Shown here: positions 42,501 through 45,352 of the stretch, in pieces
Layout of the letters: the number at the start of each line of letters is the position of its first letter
How positions within the stretch are numbered: the first letter of the stretch is position 1
Assembly: GCF_001625305.1 (NCBI RefSeq)
Contig: NW_017802791.1
Location: 5,516 to 69,515 of the forward strand
Length of the DNA: 64,000 nucleotides
Reading direction: 5' to 3'
From: Branchiostoma belcheri
Lineage: Eukaryota; Chordata; Leptocardii; Amphioxiformes; Branchiostomatidae
Translations under genes and position numbers: made by a program
Notes under the pieces: model-generated
The model's input: only the letters and a program-made list of their open reading frames with translations
Databases searched by the model: none
What the model was told of the DNA's origin: nothing

Positions 42501-44914
42501 CTATCACTGTGCAAAAAATGAGCCAAATCGATTTTTTGACCGGTGCCACCATTGTTTGATCCTTACAGACATTCGCTCTTAAATATTTTGCCAGGAGAGT
42601 TAGTCTGTGGGATAGTTAATTTCCTACAGTACATGTAACTGTGGGAGCAAAGAAACCCTATGGTTGCCAAACAGCCACAGATGCACACAGATTTCTTGGA
42701 ACAAGTTGCATTCTTTCTCTAACAGTCATATCCTCTCCCTTTCTAAAGATGTCATTCAGTCCCCCAATATTTTCACATTCACTGTAAGGCTATGGTCCAA
42801 GCAGTTACAACATACAATCATGTAGCTTATAGAACCCCTGGGAGAAAGAGCCATCACTGGTGTCACTCAAAGGTTGCCCACCTCCAGGCCTATTCTTCTC
42901 AGAAGGCAGAAGGGCTACAATGACTCCAGGAAATTGTGTTTCAGGATACTGTACAAGGAACTAATACCGCGTATCTAAGATAAGATCGTCGATGTTCAGG
43001 AGAACTTGCACTTCTTGTTCCTCCACTCAGAACATTTCAGCGTGCCACTAGGTTCTCTTCCAGTTCTCATCAATACACCGTCAACATACCTGTCTCCAAG
43101 TCATTTTACAACAACAGCTTCTTTCCCCAGATTGCAAAATTATGGAACTCTCTTCCAAACAGTTGCTTTCCGTCCAACTACAATCAAAGCTTCAAAACAA
43201 AGGTCCACCACCATCTCCTGACATAACTACATTATACTCACTTTAGTACCTCTAGCTCTATGCCTAGAAGTGGCCAAAATTAATTGGCCTTGCATTGAAA
43301 AAAAATTATGATGTATTATCAATACTGGCTAGAGCACTCTATTACACAATGTAAGTGGGATGTATGTGGAGGAATTTAGGATTCAAGCAGTGAAGGAAGT
43401 AAAGAATGCATTACCTAATTAACTCGTACAGTCCCTCCACAGTTAAAATAAATCAACAAAAAGCAAAAATAACATTTATAGGTCTGTGAACTTAAAAATG
43501 TCATGAAAACCCCAATTATTTCCTTGAAGTTTGAAACTTAGAATTTCTTTTTGCAGATGCAAAGAGTAAGAGGAGTGACTCCCCTGCCAGCCAATCATCA
43601 TCCAGGTCACATGGGAAGGAGGATGAACAGAAGGGGGACAGGAAGAGAGGGGGAAAGACTTCAACTGAAACTAGGTACAGGTAGAATTCCTCTTACAGTT
43701 GGCAGAGGAACTTTTAAAACATATTCTTACGAAATAAAGAGACTAAACTTTAACTGCCAACACTGGAATGTCCTGCGTGCAAATGTGGTCACTCCAACGA
43801 AACAGCTGTACACTACATCCTACTCTGCCCACTGTACACTGATGAACGCATTGACATGTCATCTCTAACTAACATCCTGCCATTTGACATAACGTCATCG
43901 ACAAAACCTTATGTTAAACCATTCTCAGGGGTAACCCCTCATTACCGTTTGTCAACAACTGTAAAATATTTGATGTGGTTTTATTTTGCAGACAGGACGT
44001 TTTGTTTGATTTAGTTGATTGATTTTGATTTGTACACCAGCTCATTATGTACCTTTGTCATTTGTTCTTCTTCTTATTATTACTTTGTTTTATAGTTTCC
44101 TTTTATGTATGAGGACAGGGCTGAGATAAGTCTTATAACTTTTTGCCCAATCCTCGAAAAATAAATGTGAATAAAATAAATAAATAAACACTGGTCATGA
44201 ATGAATTGGAACCAAATTTTATGGTTGGTAAAACATTAGGATATTGGGGTTCTTACACAACTACATGACATTGTACATTAGTGCAGGCTCTCACCTGCTT
44301 ACGTTTGGATGCCTGTCAGGCATCTTTGCTGCAAAAGCGCCACCTATATACACTGGTGGTAAGATGCAGCACTCCAGTAAGAAGCTGGCACAGGCATCAA
44401 AATGTAAGCAGGTGAGAGTCTATGCTGGTTGTGTAAAAAAGAAAGCCCCAATATTCAGACTCTGAGAATCTTTTTTTGCTCGAGGGATTAAAGAGGCCAC
44501 CTACATCTGGGCACTACAACCTTCCCTCAAAAAAGATGGGGGGCGTCACAGACTTTTTGCAACTCACGATCCAATATCCTTTTGTTTATCTCTAGAGGAG
44601 TTGAGGCACAGTCCACAGAGAAGAGTACACCGTCAGAATCGTCCCAACAACAAGCTTCAGAAACCCGGGGAGGTAAGAGGGAGGACGGTAGCAGGAGGGG
44701 TAAGCGAGCGCGAACCCCGTCCCCCCCACGAGGTTACAGAAGGTCACCCTCATCACCAAGGAGACGACGTTCCCCCTCACCTGGTTTAGGAAGGGGAGGT
44801 CGAGAGGTTAAAGGTGGAAGGTCAAGGAGAAACAGCTCCCCCCAGGGGAGGAGGTCAACTAGAAGAAGTGCGGATGAGGAGGCGTCTGTTTCCAAGAGAC
44901 CCAGAAGAATGTAA
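3398..44914 (+). CDS. BOD1L1: BOD1L1 homologue (COMPASS-Shg1 domain protein), 15 coding exons
   Basis: In vertebrates BOD1L1 protects stalled replication forks and works with the SET1A methyltransferase; its small relative BOD1 regulates PP2A-B56 at kinetochores. Here residues 3-120 form the Shg1/BOD1 domain: GDPALINSIVDHLKSQGLF, FRRDCLGDVDTKPAYQNLR, LNKNQLRNNLRQQI, SGIDRVIHQVVEPKIQHVF and RPQIEK. Exon 4 then encodes about 533 charged residues with repeated KxEDxSK-type units. Exon 5 encodes an acidic motif with SVSSVHTSDLSSFDEEI, which I recall as BOD1L1-like. The last exon is Arg/Ser-rich and ends KRPRRM. Exons: 3398-3529, 5562-5686, 6705-6795, 8228-9826, 10262-10420, 11146-11200, 15911-16092, 16771-16891, 26441-26688, 28592-28693, 29795-29927, 35073-35241, 36663-37830, 43557-43674, 44596-44914. 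All introns are GT-AG and the phases join. The length of about 1,573 residues is roughly half that of human BOD1L1 (about 3,050). An assembly gap breaks exon 13. Confidence 0.88.
3625..3981 (-). pseudogene. Non-LTR retrotransposon ORF2 C-terminal remnant
   Basis: The frame reads LPYCSRLEELKLPSLKYRRE, then GDMIQVYKIMM, then TRGHSLKLKVLIAKTTLRHQ and WNSLPSTVV. This RRxRGDxIxVYKI to WNSLP pattern is the usual tail of CR1/L2-type reverse transcriptase polyproteins. It is 5'-truncated and lies in BOD1L1 intron 1. Confidence 0.75.
4205..4600 (-). mobile_element. Non-LTR retrotransposon 3' end with CCHC knuckle
   Basis: On the minus strand an open stretch reads ICQFCNLDYIEDECHFVVDC, then TLYRNERDSL, down to a stop near 4313. 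The Cx2C...H...C spacing is the terminal zinc-knuckle of many LINE ORF2 proteins. The A-rich 3' tail is on the left, at AATGAAAGACCTTTATTG. It is 5'-truncated, and a second copy is at 50382-50880. Confidence 0.7.
4880..5445 (-). mobile_element. Non-LTR retrotransposon 3' remnant (GATACA-tailed family)
   Basis: A decayed minus-strand copy of the family seen more intact at 60601-61047. It has fragments for PTLVDVPTT-like and ETQNRAR-like residues and the GC-rich GCCGCCGCGCCGCGTGCC segment, ending at a GATACA microsatellite tail at about 4893-4925. Several stops and frameshifts. Confidence 0.6.
5562..5686 (+). CDS. BOD1L1: BOD1L1 exon 2 (Shg1 domain)
   Basis: Acceptor CTGATCCAG. Encodes PAYQNLRSRVETYVSNFLG, then QKWEPSLNKNQLRNNLRQQI. 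Donor GTTAGT leaves a phase-2 codon completed by the next exon. Confidence 0.9.
5721..6063 (+). mobile_element. MITE family A, copy 1 (3' end lost)
   Basis: Starts AGGCCTAGAAAAAA and TTGTGTTTCCTGTTTCC and contains CCGACCCTAG, as in the copies at 10441, 11698 and 36179. The right terminal inverted repeat is missing: after CCCTACCTACC the sequence passes directly into the 89-bp tandem array. Confidence 0.65.
6078..6645 (+). repeat. 89-bp minisatellite, about 6.4 units
   Basis: The word TACCTGCAC recurs at 6078, 6167, 6256, 6345, 6434, 6523 and 6612, exactly 89 bp apart. Each unit contains an internal imperfect inverted repeat (ACCTGCACTAACCTGCA against TGCAGGTTAGGTGCAGGT). Units alternate in small variants (ACATCAG or ACAATAG), suggesting paired-unit turnover. 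It lies at the 3' end of BOD1L1 intron 2. Confidence 0.95.
6705..6795 (+). CDS. BOD1L1: BOD1L1 exon 3 (Shg1 domain)
   Basis: Encodes SGILSSGIDRVIHQVVEPK, then IQHVFRPQIEK. Acceptor CTGTCCAG and donor GTCAGT. It lies only about 60 bp downstream of an 89-bp minisatellite. Confidence 0.9.
6943..7100 (-). mobile_element. Probable non-LTR 3' tail
   Basis: The tandem GAATGAATGAATGAATGAAC followed by TTTATTGCTCAACAATCGTA resembles the reversed A-rich 3' ends of the other LINE fragments. No coding sequence remains. Confidence 0.35.
7101..8227. other. BOD1L1 intron 3, mostly featureless
   Basis: AT-rich. The section around 7480-7560 is related in reverse to 22080-22140, marking another dispersed element. 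No coding signal. Confidence 0.4.
8228..9826 (+). CDS. BOD1L1: BOD1L1 exon 4 (large charged exon)
   Basis: The 533 codons (residues 117-649) begin VVHDHVAREEEKKKWEEERR, the helical end of the Shg1 region. Lys/Ser/Glu-rich, presumably disordered sequence follows. From about 9030 to 9420 it has degenerate repeats of about 12 residues, such as KSDDPSK, KTEDSSR, KSEDPTR and RKEDASK. Acceptor TCCCCAG; donor GTAAAA after GAGAAG. The long open frames on the opposite strand here are only shadows of its purine bias. Confidence 0.92.
10262..10420 (+). CDS. BOD1L1: BOD1L1 exon 5 (acidic Ser-rich motif)
   Basis: The 53 codons include LDNLSVSSVHTSDLSSFDEE and VSSSEIEDELSQQE. Acceptor TTAACAACAG and donor GTGAAA. 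A MITE begins about 20 bp after the donor. Confidence 0.9.
10441..10840 (+). mobile_element. MITE family A, copy 2
   Basis: Left end TAAGGCCCAGGAAAAAAATG is mirrored by right end TTTTTTCCTTAGCC. Both ends also share GTGTTTCCTGTTTC and its reverse complement GAAACAGGAAACAC. It starts about 20 bp after the exon 5 donor. Confidence 0.7.
11146..11200 (+). CDS. BOD1L1: BOD1L1 exon 6 (short)
   Basis: Encodes GKDRSKSDLNDTEGSSMQ plus one base. Acceptor TTTTACAG and consensus donor GTAAGT. Exon identity rests on splice sites and phase, not on homology. Confidence 0.75.
11698..12008 (+). mobile_element. MITE family A, copy 3 (diverged)
   Basis: Left end TTAGGCCTTGGAAAAAATGT, internal CTGACCCTGGCCC and right part CCGACCCTAATTTTTTCATG match the family layout with more substitutions. 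Confidence 0.6.
12349..12766. mobile_element. hAT-like MITE (GGACAAGT ends)
   Basis: ATTGGACAAGT near 12357 is mirrored by ACTTGTCCAACCCTG near 12747. The interior is AT-rich and non-coding. The CAGGGTTGGACAAGT end on the reverse strand fits a hAT-style terminus; class is tentative. Confidence 0.5.
12980..13735 (-). pseudogene. Penelope-like element fragment with GIY-YIG endonuclease
   Basis: Frame from about 13727 to 13057. It encodes RKVEQKEKRPKQTEKNKKEG, then VVIPYVKGVTEPLERIFRKH, then LLVHPKDKL, then KIPCKSCAEVYIGETGRTFG and KRLEEHR, with VIDWEGARVIDREDNRRIRW near the end. VYIGETGR with the Cx2C before it is the GIY-YIG nuclease of Penelope-like elements. The reverse transcriptase part is absent. 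The C-terminal and 3' terminal part is duplicated in inverted orientation at 13727-14000. Confidence 0.8.
13727..14000 (+). mobile_element. Inverted duplicate of Penelope 3' end
   Basis: Nearly exact reverse complement of 12980-13252. It encodes IDREDNRRIRWIKEAVWIRK again and carries the terminal sequence CTGATAGACATCGAAACGTA. The two arms enclose a spacer of about 475 bp. Confidence 0.85.
14039..14647. mobile_element. DNA transposon with CTAGAC terminal repeats
   Basis: Left end AACCCTATCTAGACCTGG is the inverse of right end CCGGTCTAGATAGGGTT. It is about 600 bp and non-coding. A related, rearranged copy lies at 58497-58925. Confidence 0.7.
14858..15244. mobile_element. Palindromic MITE family C, copy 1
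   Basis: Almost the whole element is one inverted repeat around about 15053. TTCACCAATTTCACACTTCC at the left is mirrored by GTGTGAAATTGGTGAA at the right, and ATAAAGCGCATGCCATAATT is mirrored near the centre. A second copy is at 35246-35624. Confidence 0.85.
15750..15885. mobile_element. Penelope-type terminal fragment
   Basis: Contains TCATATCCAGTTGCTCAAGG and, after a T-run, TATTTCCTGGATCTCTAACC with CTTCACCGAC, the same closing phrase as the fragments near 24570, 27190 and 28390. Short and decayed. Confidence 0.5.
15911..16092 (+). CDS. BOD1L1: BOD1L1 exon 7
   Basis: Joins in phase 1 to exon 6 to give TDSEDTSRPGSKSSGWEG, then RRKQVSYRKMLSGQYSDSEE and ETKEERRARI. Acceptor TTTCTGTAG and donor GTGAGT. 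Confidence 0.85.
16147..16515. mobile_element. Probable small hAT-like repeat
   Basis: TGCAAAATACCTGGTTGCC at the left and GCAACCTGGTTCAAAAAAGT at the right suggest a small element with GGGCAACC-rich ends in intron 7-8. Boundaries are uncertain. Confidence 0.35.
16771..16891 (+). CDS. BOD1L1: BOD1L1 exon 8 (basic helix)
   Basis: Encodes AKEKEERLLRRQKAKAERAE, continuing the charged helix of exon 7, then KRQLQGPGGTEQATADKSST. Donor GTGAGT, phase 1. It precedes the 9.5-kb intron that contains the nested gene. Confidence 0.85.
17500..17910. other. CpG- and ACGT-rich patch in intron 8
   Basis: Unlike the AT-rich surroundings, this stretch is rich in CG and in words such as CGTACG, CACACG and ACTCAC. 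It is non-coding. It looks like a small DNA transposon (CGTACTCACA-type repeats) but I could not fix its ends. Confidence 0.4.
18279..18650. mobile_element. MITE family B, copy 1
   Basis: Left end AGGCCGCACTAATTTAATTT and right end AAATTGGTGTGGCCTA are inverted repeats. Shared internal words are GAAGCGACAGGGCGAAA and GGGCAAATCCGAGAAACAAC. Other copies are at 25376, 37850 and 52915. Confidence 0.8.
19132..21408 (+). CDS. Death-domain and ankyrin-repeat protein, single exon, nested in BOD1L1 intron 8
   Basis: The 758-residue open frame starts at AAAATGG, a good start context. Residues 8-97 form a death domain: WLRLALTLGLKKNVIEDM, LLEKWRQQNGKKATVEKLLD and RQDLVDSVKDELG. Residues 110-195 are Ser/Lys-rich with a basic KKERKSKKKHRKGK cluster that could be nuclear. 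Residues 196-355 are helical and unrecognised. From about 360 to the end run some eleven ankyrin repeats, the last six highly uniform (TPLWVAAQKGHVEIAKILTQ, then AGADVNKTD). Death-domain/ankyrin combinations act in apoptotic or innate signalling, and amphioxus has greatly expanded death-domain families; the role here is inferred. AATAAA lies at 21495-21500. It is on the same strand as the host gene and has no visible introns, so it could be a retrogene. Confidence 0.9.
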   Translation: MAAGKDTEEEMEAAFHIIQSNLGGDWLRLALTLGLKKNVIEDMINKTTGTDLMWRSRVLLEKWRQQNGKKATVEKLLDAMKKAGRQDLVDSVKDELGIVEDIEDTSAAQVKEEATNKTLNVAVRSMSLSSNSSTSHSQPSEKSTRKTTSGRSIVSSSSSSSHHKKENIVKKKTGKKERKSKKKHRKGKPSSEQDLSRDLLHLAMNAIKSMQLAKQKLKKCCYLRIEEPVKEELVEDISQLYDTNEDLCKEIITQLISKNCKGLDVAEMWSSSIYVQMFPETDECARAFNGYLESGRLATDLQKEFRKIGFNCPLEGDVLSMEELEEEVAEIVEEAMDVFVLSDETKQGKLEGELRDAWGDALLRITSWTGDEDKVKTLLQAGVQVNTENSQGETPLWDAVKGGHSNIVALLLQEGADPDVCDKSGFPPLHYASSLGHTEVCRLLVQHTDEDYMYEGEQSPLWIVIENADSQLLTILIDEGFDVHKSDSFIPLCLSAKKLMQVEEGSDRRAWDEHVEVFETLVKAGADVNATDELGQTSLASACIKDCKKTAKLLLDRGADPNIAGDKGRTPVWLAAARGHAEIVSILTQAGADLDKAGDMGWTPLWVAAQKGHVEIAKILTQAGADVNKTDDEERTPLLVATLRGNAGIVSTLTQAGADLNKEDSTGTTPLWLAAGSGHSEIVTILTKAGADLNKADGTGKTPLWVAALKGNTEIVSTLTRAGTDLNKTDSTGSTPLQVAADSGNVEIVRILKQAGAE
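21495..21500 (+). promoter_or_regulatory. Poly(A) signal of the nested gene
   Basis: AATAAA 87 bp after the stop codon. It touches the CTAG end of the neighbouring Helentron-like element at 21502. Confidence 0.65.
22572..22680. repeat. TTGTTAAAACTGATAAAA simple repeat
   Basis: Short AT-rich direct repeats of about 18 bp inside Helentron-like copy 2. It is not coding, although frames stay open across it. Confidence 0.8.
22684..22775 (-). mobile_element. tRNA-derived fragment
   Basis: On the minus strand GTTAGCACGGTTGGTAACG is an A-box-like segment and GAGTTCGAACCCCAG a B-box-like segment. It does not fold into a whole tRNA by eye, so a SINE head is more likely than a gene. Confidence 0.5.
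23046..23185. repeat. 24-bp tandem repeat, about 6 units
   Basis: Degenerate units of CCGCACTCTCCCGC plus an AGAACGTA-like part, GC-rich against AT-rich surroundings. Frames remain open because 24 is a multiple of three. Confidence 0.8.
24371..24607. mobile_element. Penelope-type terminal hairpin
   Basis: CTCGTAAGAAAATTCAAACT at 24371 begins a 60-bp arm mirrored exactly at 24510-24570, with a 79-base loop. The arm includes GGATTTATTTCCGGACGTTT. After it comes TTACCTGGATGTCTAACCTT. Such hairpins match the ends of Penelope-like elements; no coding part remains. Confidence 0.65.
25376..25747. mobile_element. MITE family B, copy 2
   Basis: Left end AGGCCACACCAATTTATTTT and right end AAATTAAATTGGTGCGGCCT are inverted. 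It shares GAAGCGACAGGGCGAAAA and GGCGAATCCGAGAACCAACA with the other copies. Confidence 0.8.
26441..26688 (+). CDS. BOD1L1: BOD1L1 exon 9
   Basis: Phase 1 in, phase 0 out. Encodes a basic helix (RRKKVMEQRKQSLKEAKKEQ) and then the more hydrophobic LTVNPKYMSEDFASLDFHIA. Acceptor TTGTTTAG and donor GTAAGA. Confidence 0.85.
26706..26810. mobile_element. Penelope-type terminal fragment
   Basis: CAAACTCTACTTAGTCTACT, then GACATCTGTCATTCTTCTTC, matches one arm of the hairpin at 24371-24607. It begins 18 bp after the exon 9 donor. Confidence 0.55.
26817..27028. repeat. CTCA tetranucleotide microsatellite
   Basis: About 50 units of ACTC/CTCA with a few interruptions (ATC, CCAAT and AATC near the right end), in BOD1L1 intron 9. 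The open frame across it is an artefact. Confidence 0.97.
27150..27390. mobile_element. Penelope-type terminal hairpin, second family
   Basis: AGTTGAAGAGTTCAAACTTG at 27218 and ACCATAAATTTTC are mirrored at 27325-27388 (GAAAATTTATGGTGAC, then TTAAACTCTTCAACTA). The middle has CATCTGATGAAGGTTGACGG, a typical Penelope-end phrase. Preceded by TTACCTGGATATCTGACCTT. Confidence 0.6.
27505..28225 (+). mobile_element. Helitron/Helentron-like element, copy 3
   Basis: 5' end ATGGGTTCACCAC, a palindrome CACCACGAAGTGGTG, then a TTTCTTCTTCTTCTCC tract. Near the 3' end is GTGGTGAACCCAT, the exact complement of the 5' sequence, followed by the hairpin ATTTGCTCCAAAGCAAAT and CTTTCTAG. Same plan as copy 1 but with different, matched outer repeats. 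Confidence 0.65.
28320..28430. mobile_element. Penelope-type terminal fragment
   Basis: ACTGGATATGATTTTGAAAA, then TTACCTGGATGTCTTACCTT and CACTGACG, is related to 15750-15885 in part-inverted arrangement. Confidence 0.5.
28592..28693 (+). CDS. BOD1L1: BOD1L1 exon 10
   Basis: The 34 codons VEAENAPMKTEDIAPGPVAP onward sit between acceptor TTCTTCCAG and donor GTGAGT. Low complexity, so support is from splice sites and frame. Confidence 0.75.
28836..29419. repeat. 43-bp minisatellite, about 13.5 units
   Basis: Units ACACCTGTCCTTGGTGCTGA plus ACACCATCCACACACAGGCA recur every 43 bp with point variants. Because 43 is not a multiple of three the repeat cycles through all frames and gives long Cys/Val-rich minus-strand frames that are not genes. 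In BOD1L1 intron 10. Confidence 0.95.
29795..29927 (+). CDS. BOD1L1: BOD1L1 exon 11
   Basis: Encodes AHVKRVPTPTNVPAKPRPRR, then an EKRQVQLGCYTYSF segment. Acceptor TTCTAATAG and donor GTAAGT, phase 1. Confidence 0.82.
29928..31148. other. Intron 11, left part, with GC-rich dispersed element
   Basis: The section 30310-30660 has repeated GCCCGCGGGCT and AGACCG words. It is related to 34005-34280, so these are two decayed copies of one element. The rest shows nothing. Confidence 0.4.
31149..31575. mobile_element. DNA element with GTCCAATTATCAA terminal repeats
   Basis: CAAATGCCACTGTCCAATTA at the left is the inverse of the right ends TAATTGGACAG near 31566 and, better, TAATTGGACAGTGGTCATTT near 32990. 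The section 31294-31565 is duplicated at 32752-32996. Confidence 0.55.
32752..33008. mobile_element. Second, left-truncated copy of the 31149-31575 element
   Basis: Direct repeat of 31294-31565 (ATTCTCATCATTAATTT, GGCCAAGACATGGTTCTCA, TTTTTTCGGGCTATTGAGC) with small indels. It ends GACAGTGGTCATTTGCATG. Confidence 0.75.
33009..34794. other. Intron 11, right part
   Basis: AT-rich. It contains the GCCCGCGGGCT-type repeat at 34005-34280 and otherwise nothing I recognise. Confidence 0.35.
34795..35047 (+). mobile_element. Non-LTR retrotransposon remnant (GATACA-tailed family)
   Basis: Contains GGAACCTACAGTGGGGTTCG, CTGGAAGACAAAGAATGTCC and ACTAATAAACTGGTGGAC as in 60601-61047, then jumps to the tail ATACCGGCTATACTGATACA, so it has an internal deletion. 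It ends about 25 bp before exon 12. Confidence 0.65.
35073..35241 (+). CDS. BOD1L1: BOD1L1 exon 12
   Basis: Encodes LPKPGSANYLLCTTASIPEV, then NKPKKRRASNV and a GRGRRR end. Acceptor CTCTCCAG. Donor GTCTGG is weak and lies within about 10 bp of the edge of a palindromic MITE. Phase 2. Confidence 0.82.
35246..35624. mobile_element. Palindromic MITE family C, copy 2
   Basis: GGAACAATTCACCAATTTCA, then CATAATGCCTAGTAAAAGTC, is mirrored by GACTTTTACTAGGCACTTTG and GGTGAATTC. The internal GGATATGACGTAAGACCACC is shared with copy 1. The left edge is within about 5-10 bp of the exon 12 donor. Confidence 0.8.
35641..35780 (+). mobile_element. tRNA-derived SINE, copy 1 (truncated)
   Basis: GCAGAGTGCTCAGCTCAGAA, then GGTTCGAGTCCTCACATGCC, ACCGATCGTGTGCCCTTGGG and GAAAATGAGTATTGTCTTGT match the SINE copies at 54115, 60085 and 61296. 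Confidence 0.7.
36179..36386. mobile_element. MITE family A, copy 4 (compact)
   Basis: AAGGCCAAGGAAAAAATGTT and GTGTTTCCTGTTTCC are mirrored by GAAACAGGAAACACAACATT and TTTTTCTAGGTCTAA. About 208 bp, the cleanest copy for defining the ends. Confidence 0.8.
36663..37830 (+). CDS. BOD1L1: BOD1L1 exon 13 (contains assembly gap)
   Basis: Starts GSTASDKQDKGYDTSPAP, enters a CCCCT-type pyrimidine tract with ambiguous bases at 36744 and 36748 and an N run at 36752-36771, then resumes as PRPDSAQGKRRKKSTDEGPP. The frame before the gap starts at position 36664 and the frame after it at multiples of three, so the true gap length must differ from the assembled one by 1 modulo 3. The rest is acidic and Lys/Thr-rich and ends EEEPREYSEG. 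Donor GTTTGG, phase 1. Confidence 0.82.
36752..36771. other. Assembly gap inside BOD1L1 exon 13
   Basis: Twenty N bases within a C/T-rich coding tract, with single Ns at 36744 and 36748. Length is an estimate, as shown by the frame break across it. Confidence 0.98.
37850..38154. mobile_element. MITE family B, copy 3 (left end lost)
   Basis: Shares CATGAAGTCAACACAAAAGG and AACCAACAAATTAGATTGGT with copy 2 and ends GTGTGGCCTT. It begins about 20 bp after the exon 13 donor without a clear left repeat. Confidence 0.65.
38246..38744. mobile_element. hAT-like MITE, CAGGGCTCAAAATAC ends
   Basis: Left CAGGGCTCAAAATAC mirrors right GTATTTTGAGCCCTG exactly. CTGCT flanks both sides, a possible 5-bp target duplication although hAT elements usually make 8 bp. 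The interior has long AT-rich inverted segments. Confidence 0.7.
39430..40521 (+). repeat. 184-bp tandem array, left arm
   Basis: Spacings between units are 179, 184, 185, 186 and 184 bp. The blocks around 39597 and 40130 are nearly identical over several hundred bases, so a three-unit higher-order repeat of about 555 bp is present. Confidence 0.9.
41193..42110 (-). repeat. 184-bp tandem array, right arm
   Basis: Five inverted units, read as GGACAAGTGCGTAGCAACGA followed by CCCAAACTTTGCAAG, in the mirror order of the left arm. Confidence 0.9.
42760..43310 (+). mobile_element. Non-LTR retrotransposon C-terminal remnant
   Basis: Broken frames give HFLFLHSEHFSVPLGS, then SFFPQIAKLWNSLP in a shifted frame and SFKTKVHHHL, a tail pattern of LINE ORF2. 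An A-rich stretch follows near 43300. Lies between the foldback element and exon 14. Confidence 0.6.
43557..43674 (+). CDS. BOD1L1: BOD1L1 exon 14
   Basis: Encodes DAKSKRSDSPASQSSSRSHG, then KEDEQKGDRKRGGKTSTET. Acceptor TTTTGCAG and donor GTACAG, phase 2. Confidence 0.85.
43680..44190 (+). mobile_element. Non-LTR retrotransposon 3' end with zinc knuckle
   Basis: A frame reads CKCGHSNETAVHYILLCPLY, then TDERIDMSSLTNILPFD, the Cx-C-H-C knuckle at the end of LINE ORF2. It ends in AATAAATGTGAATAAAATAA-type repeats, a typical LINE tail. It occupies most of intron 14, starting just after the exon 14 donor. Confidence 0.7.
44240..44470. mobile_element. Penelope-type terminal hairpin related to 12980-14000
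   Basis: GCTCTCACCTGCTTACGTTT at about 44287 is mirrored by AATGTAAGCAGGTGAGAG at about 44400. TTCTTACACAAC is mirrored by GGTTGTGTAAAAAAGAA. The sequence GCAAAAGCGCCACCTA matches the Penelope fragment. Confidence 0.65.
44596..44914 (+). CDS. BOD1L1: BOD1L1 exon 15 (Arg/Ser-rich C-terminus)
   Basis: Acceptor TATCTCTAG. Encodes GVEAQSTEKSTPSE, then RARTPSPPRGYRRSPSSPRR and RRSPSPGLGRGGRE, ending SVSKRPRRM with stop TAA at 44912-44914. The RS-like dipeptides suggest phosphorylation-controlled nuclear localisation or binding; that is inference. Confidence 0.85.
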
Positions 44915-44928
44915 ACATGGCTAAGGCC

Positions 44929-45352
44929 ACACCAAGTAAATTTTATGGATGACGTCCTTTAGATACCCTATATCTAATGCGAGAGGGCAAAAAAAAACAA
45001 AAACAAGACAGGCCGAAAAAACAAGGTTCCTAGATTTTAGAATTTTGACTCAATCATTGTACAAATGGATTTTTTTTGGTGGAATCATCACATATACACA
45101 GCCAGCATCACATATCACTGTATCAAAGTAAGAAATAAAACATTGAATCAGAGCCTTTTCTTGTCTCCTCTCTTCATAGTTATCTGCCATCCATGTTCCG
45201 GCATGGCAGCAGACATCTTTGCCCATTTTTGGCATGTTGACCACTGTCAGAAGGCAACAAAATTTCTTGTTTTTTTTTTCCAAAATCAGGCGAAAATTAA
45301 TTAATGCACGCGCTGATGTCATCCATAGAAATTACTTGCTGTGGCCTAATCC
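44929..45352. mobile_element. MITE family D covering the BOD1L1 3' UTR
   Basis: Left TAAGGCCACACCAAGTAAAT with TTTATGGATGACGTCC is mirrored by GATGTCATCCATAGAAATTA and CTTGCTGTGGCCTA. Begins about 15 bp after the stop codon. A partial reversed copy is at 52305-52560. Confidence 0.75.
45134..45139 (+). promoter_or_regulatory. Candidate BOD1L1 poly(A) signal
   Basis: AATAAA 220 bp after the stop, inside the family D MITE. A second candidate is at about 45480-45485. No cDNA evidence is available here to choose. Confidence 0.4.

Larger units (their letters stand above)
38939..42592. mobile_element. Foldback (FB/TU-like) element with tandem-repeat arms
   Basis: The left arm (38939-40521) is the reverse complement of the right arm (41193-42592), around a spacer of about 670 bp. 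The outer roughly 490 bp of each arm is single-copy (TAAGAGCGAATGTCTGTAAG and its mirror near 42580; GTTGCCATGGCAAC in both). Inside this each arm carries a tandem array of about 184-bp units, with TTGCAAAGTTTG at 39437, 39616, 39800, 39985, 40171 and 40355, each followed by GTTGCTACGCACTTGTCC. The left arm has one more unit than the right, which accounts for the length difference. Diverged units continue into the spacer. No protein is encoded. Confidence 0.9.
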
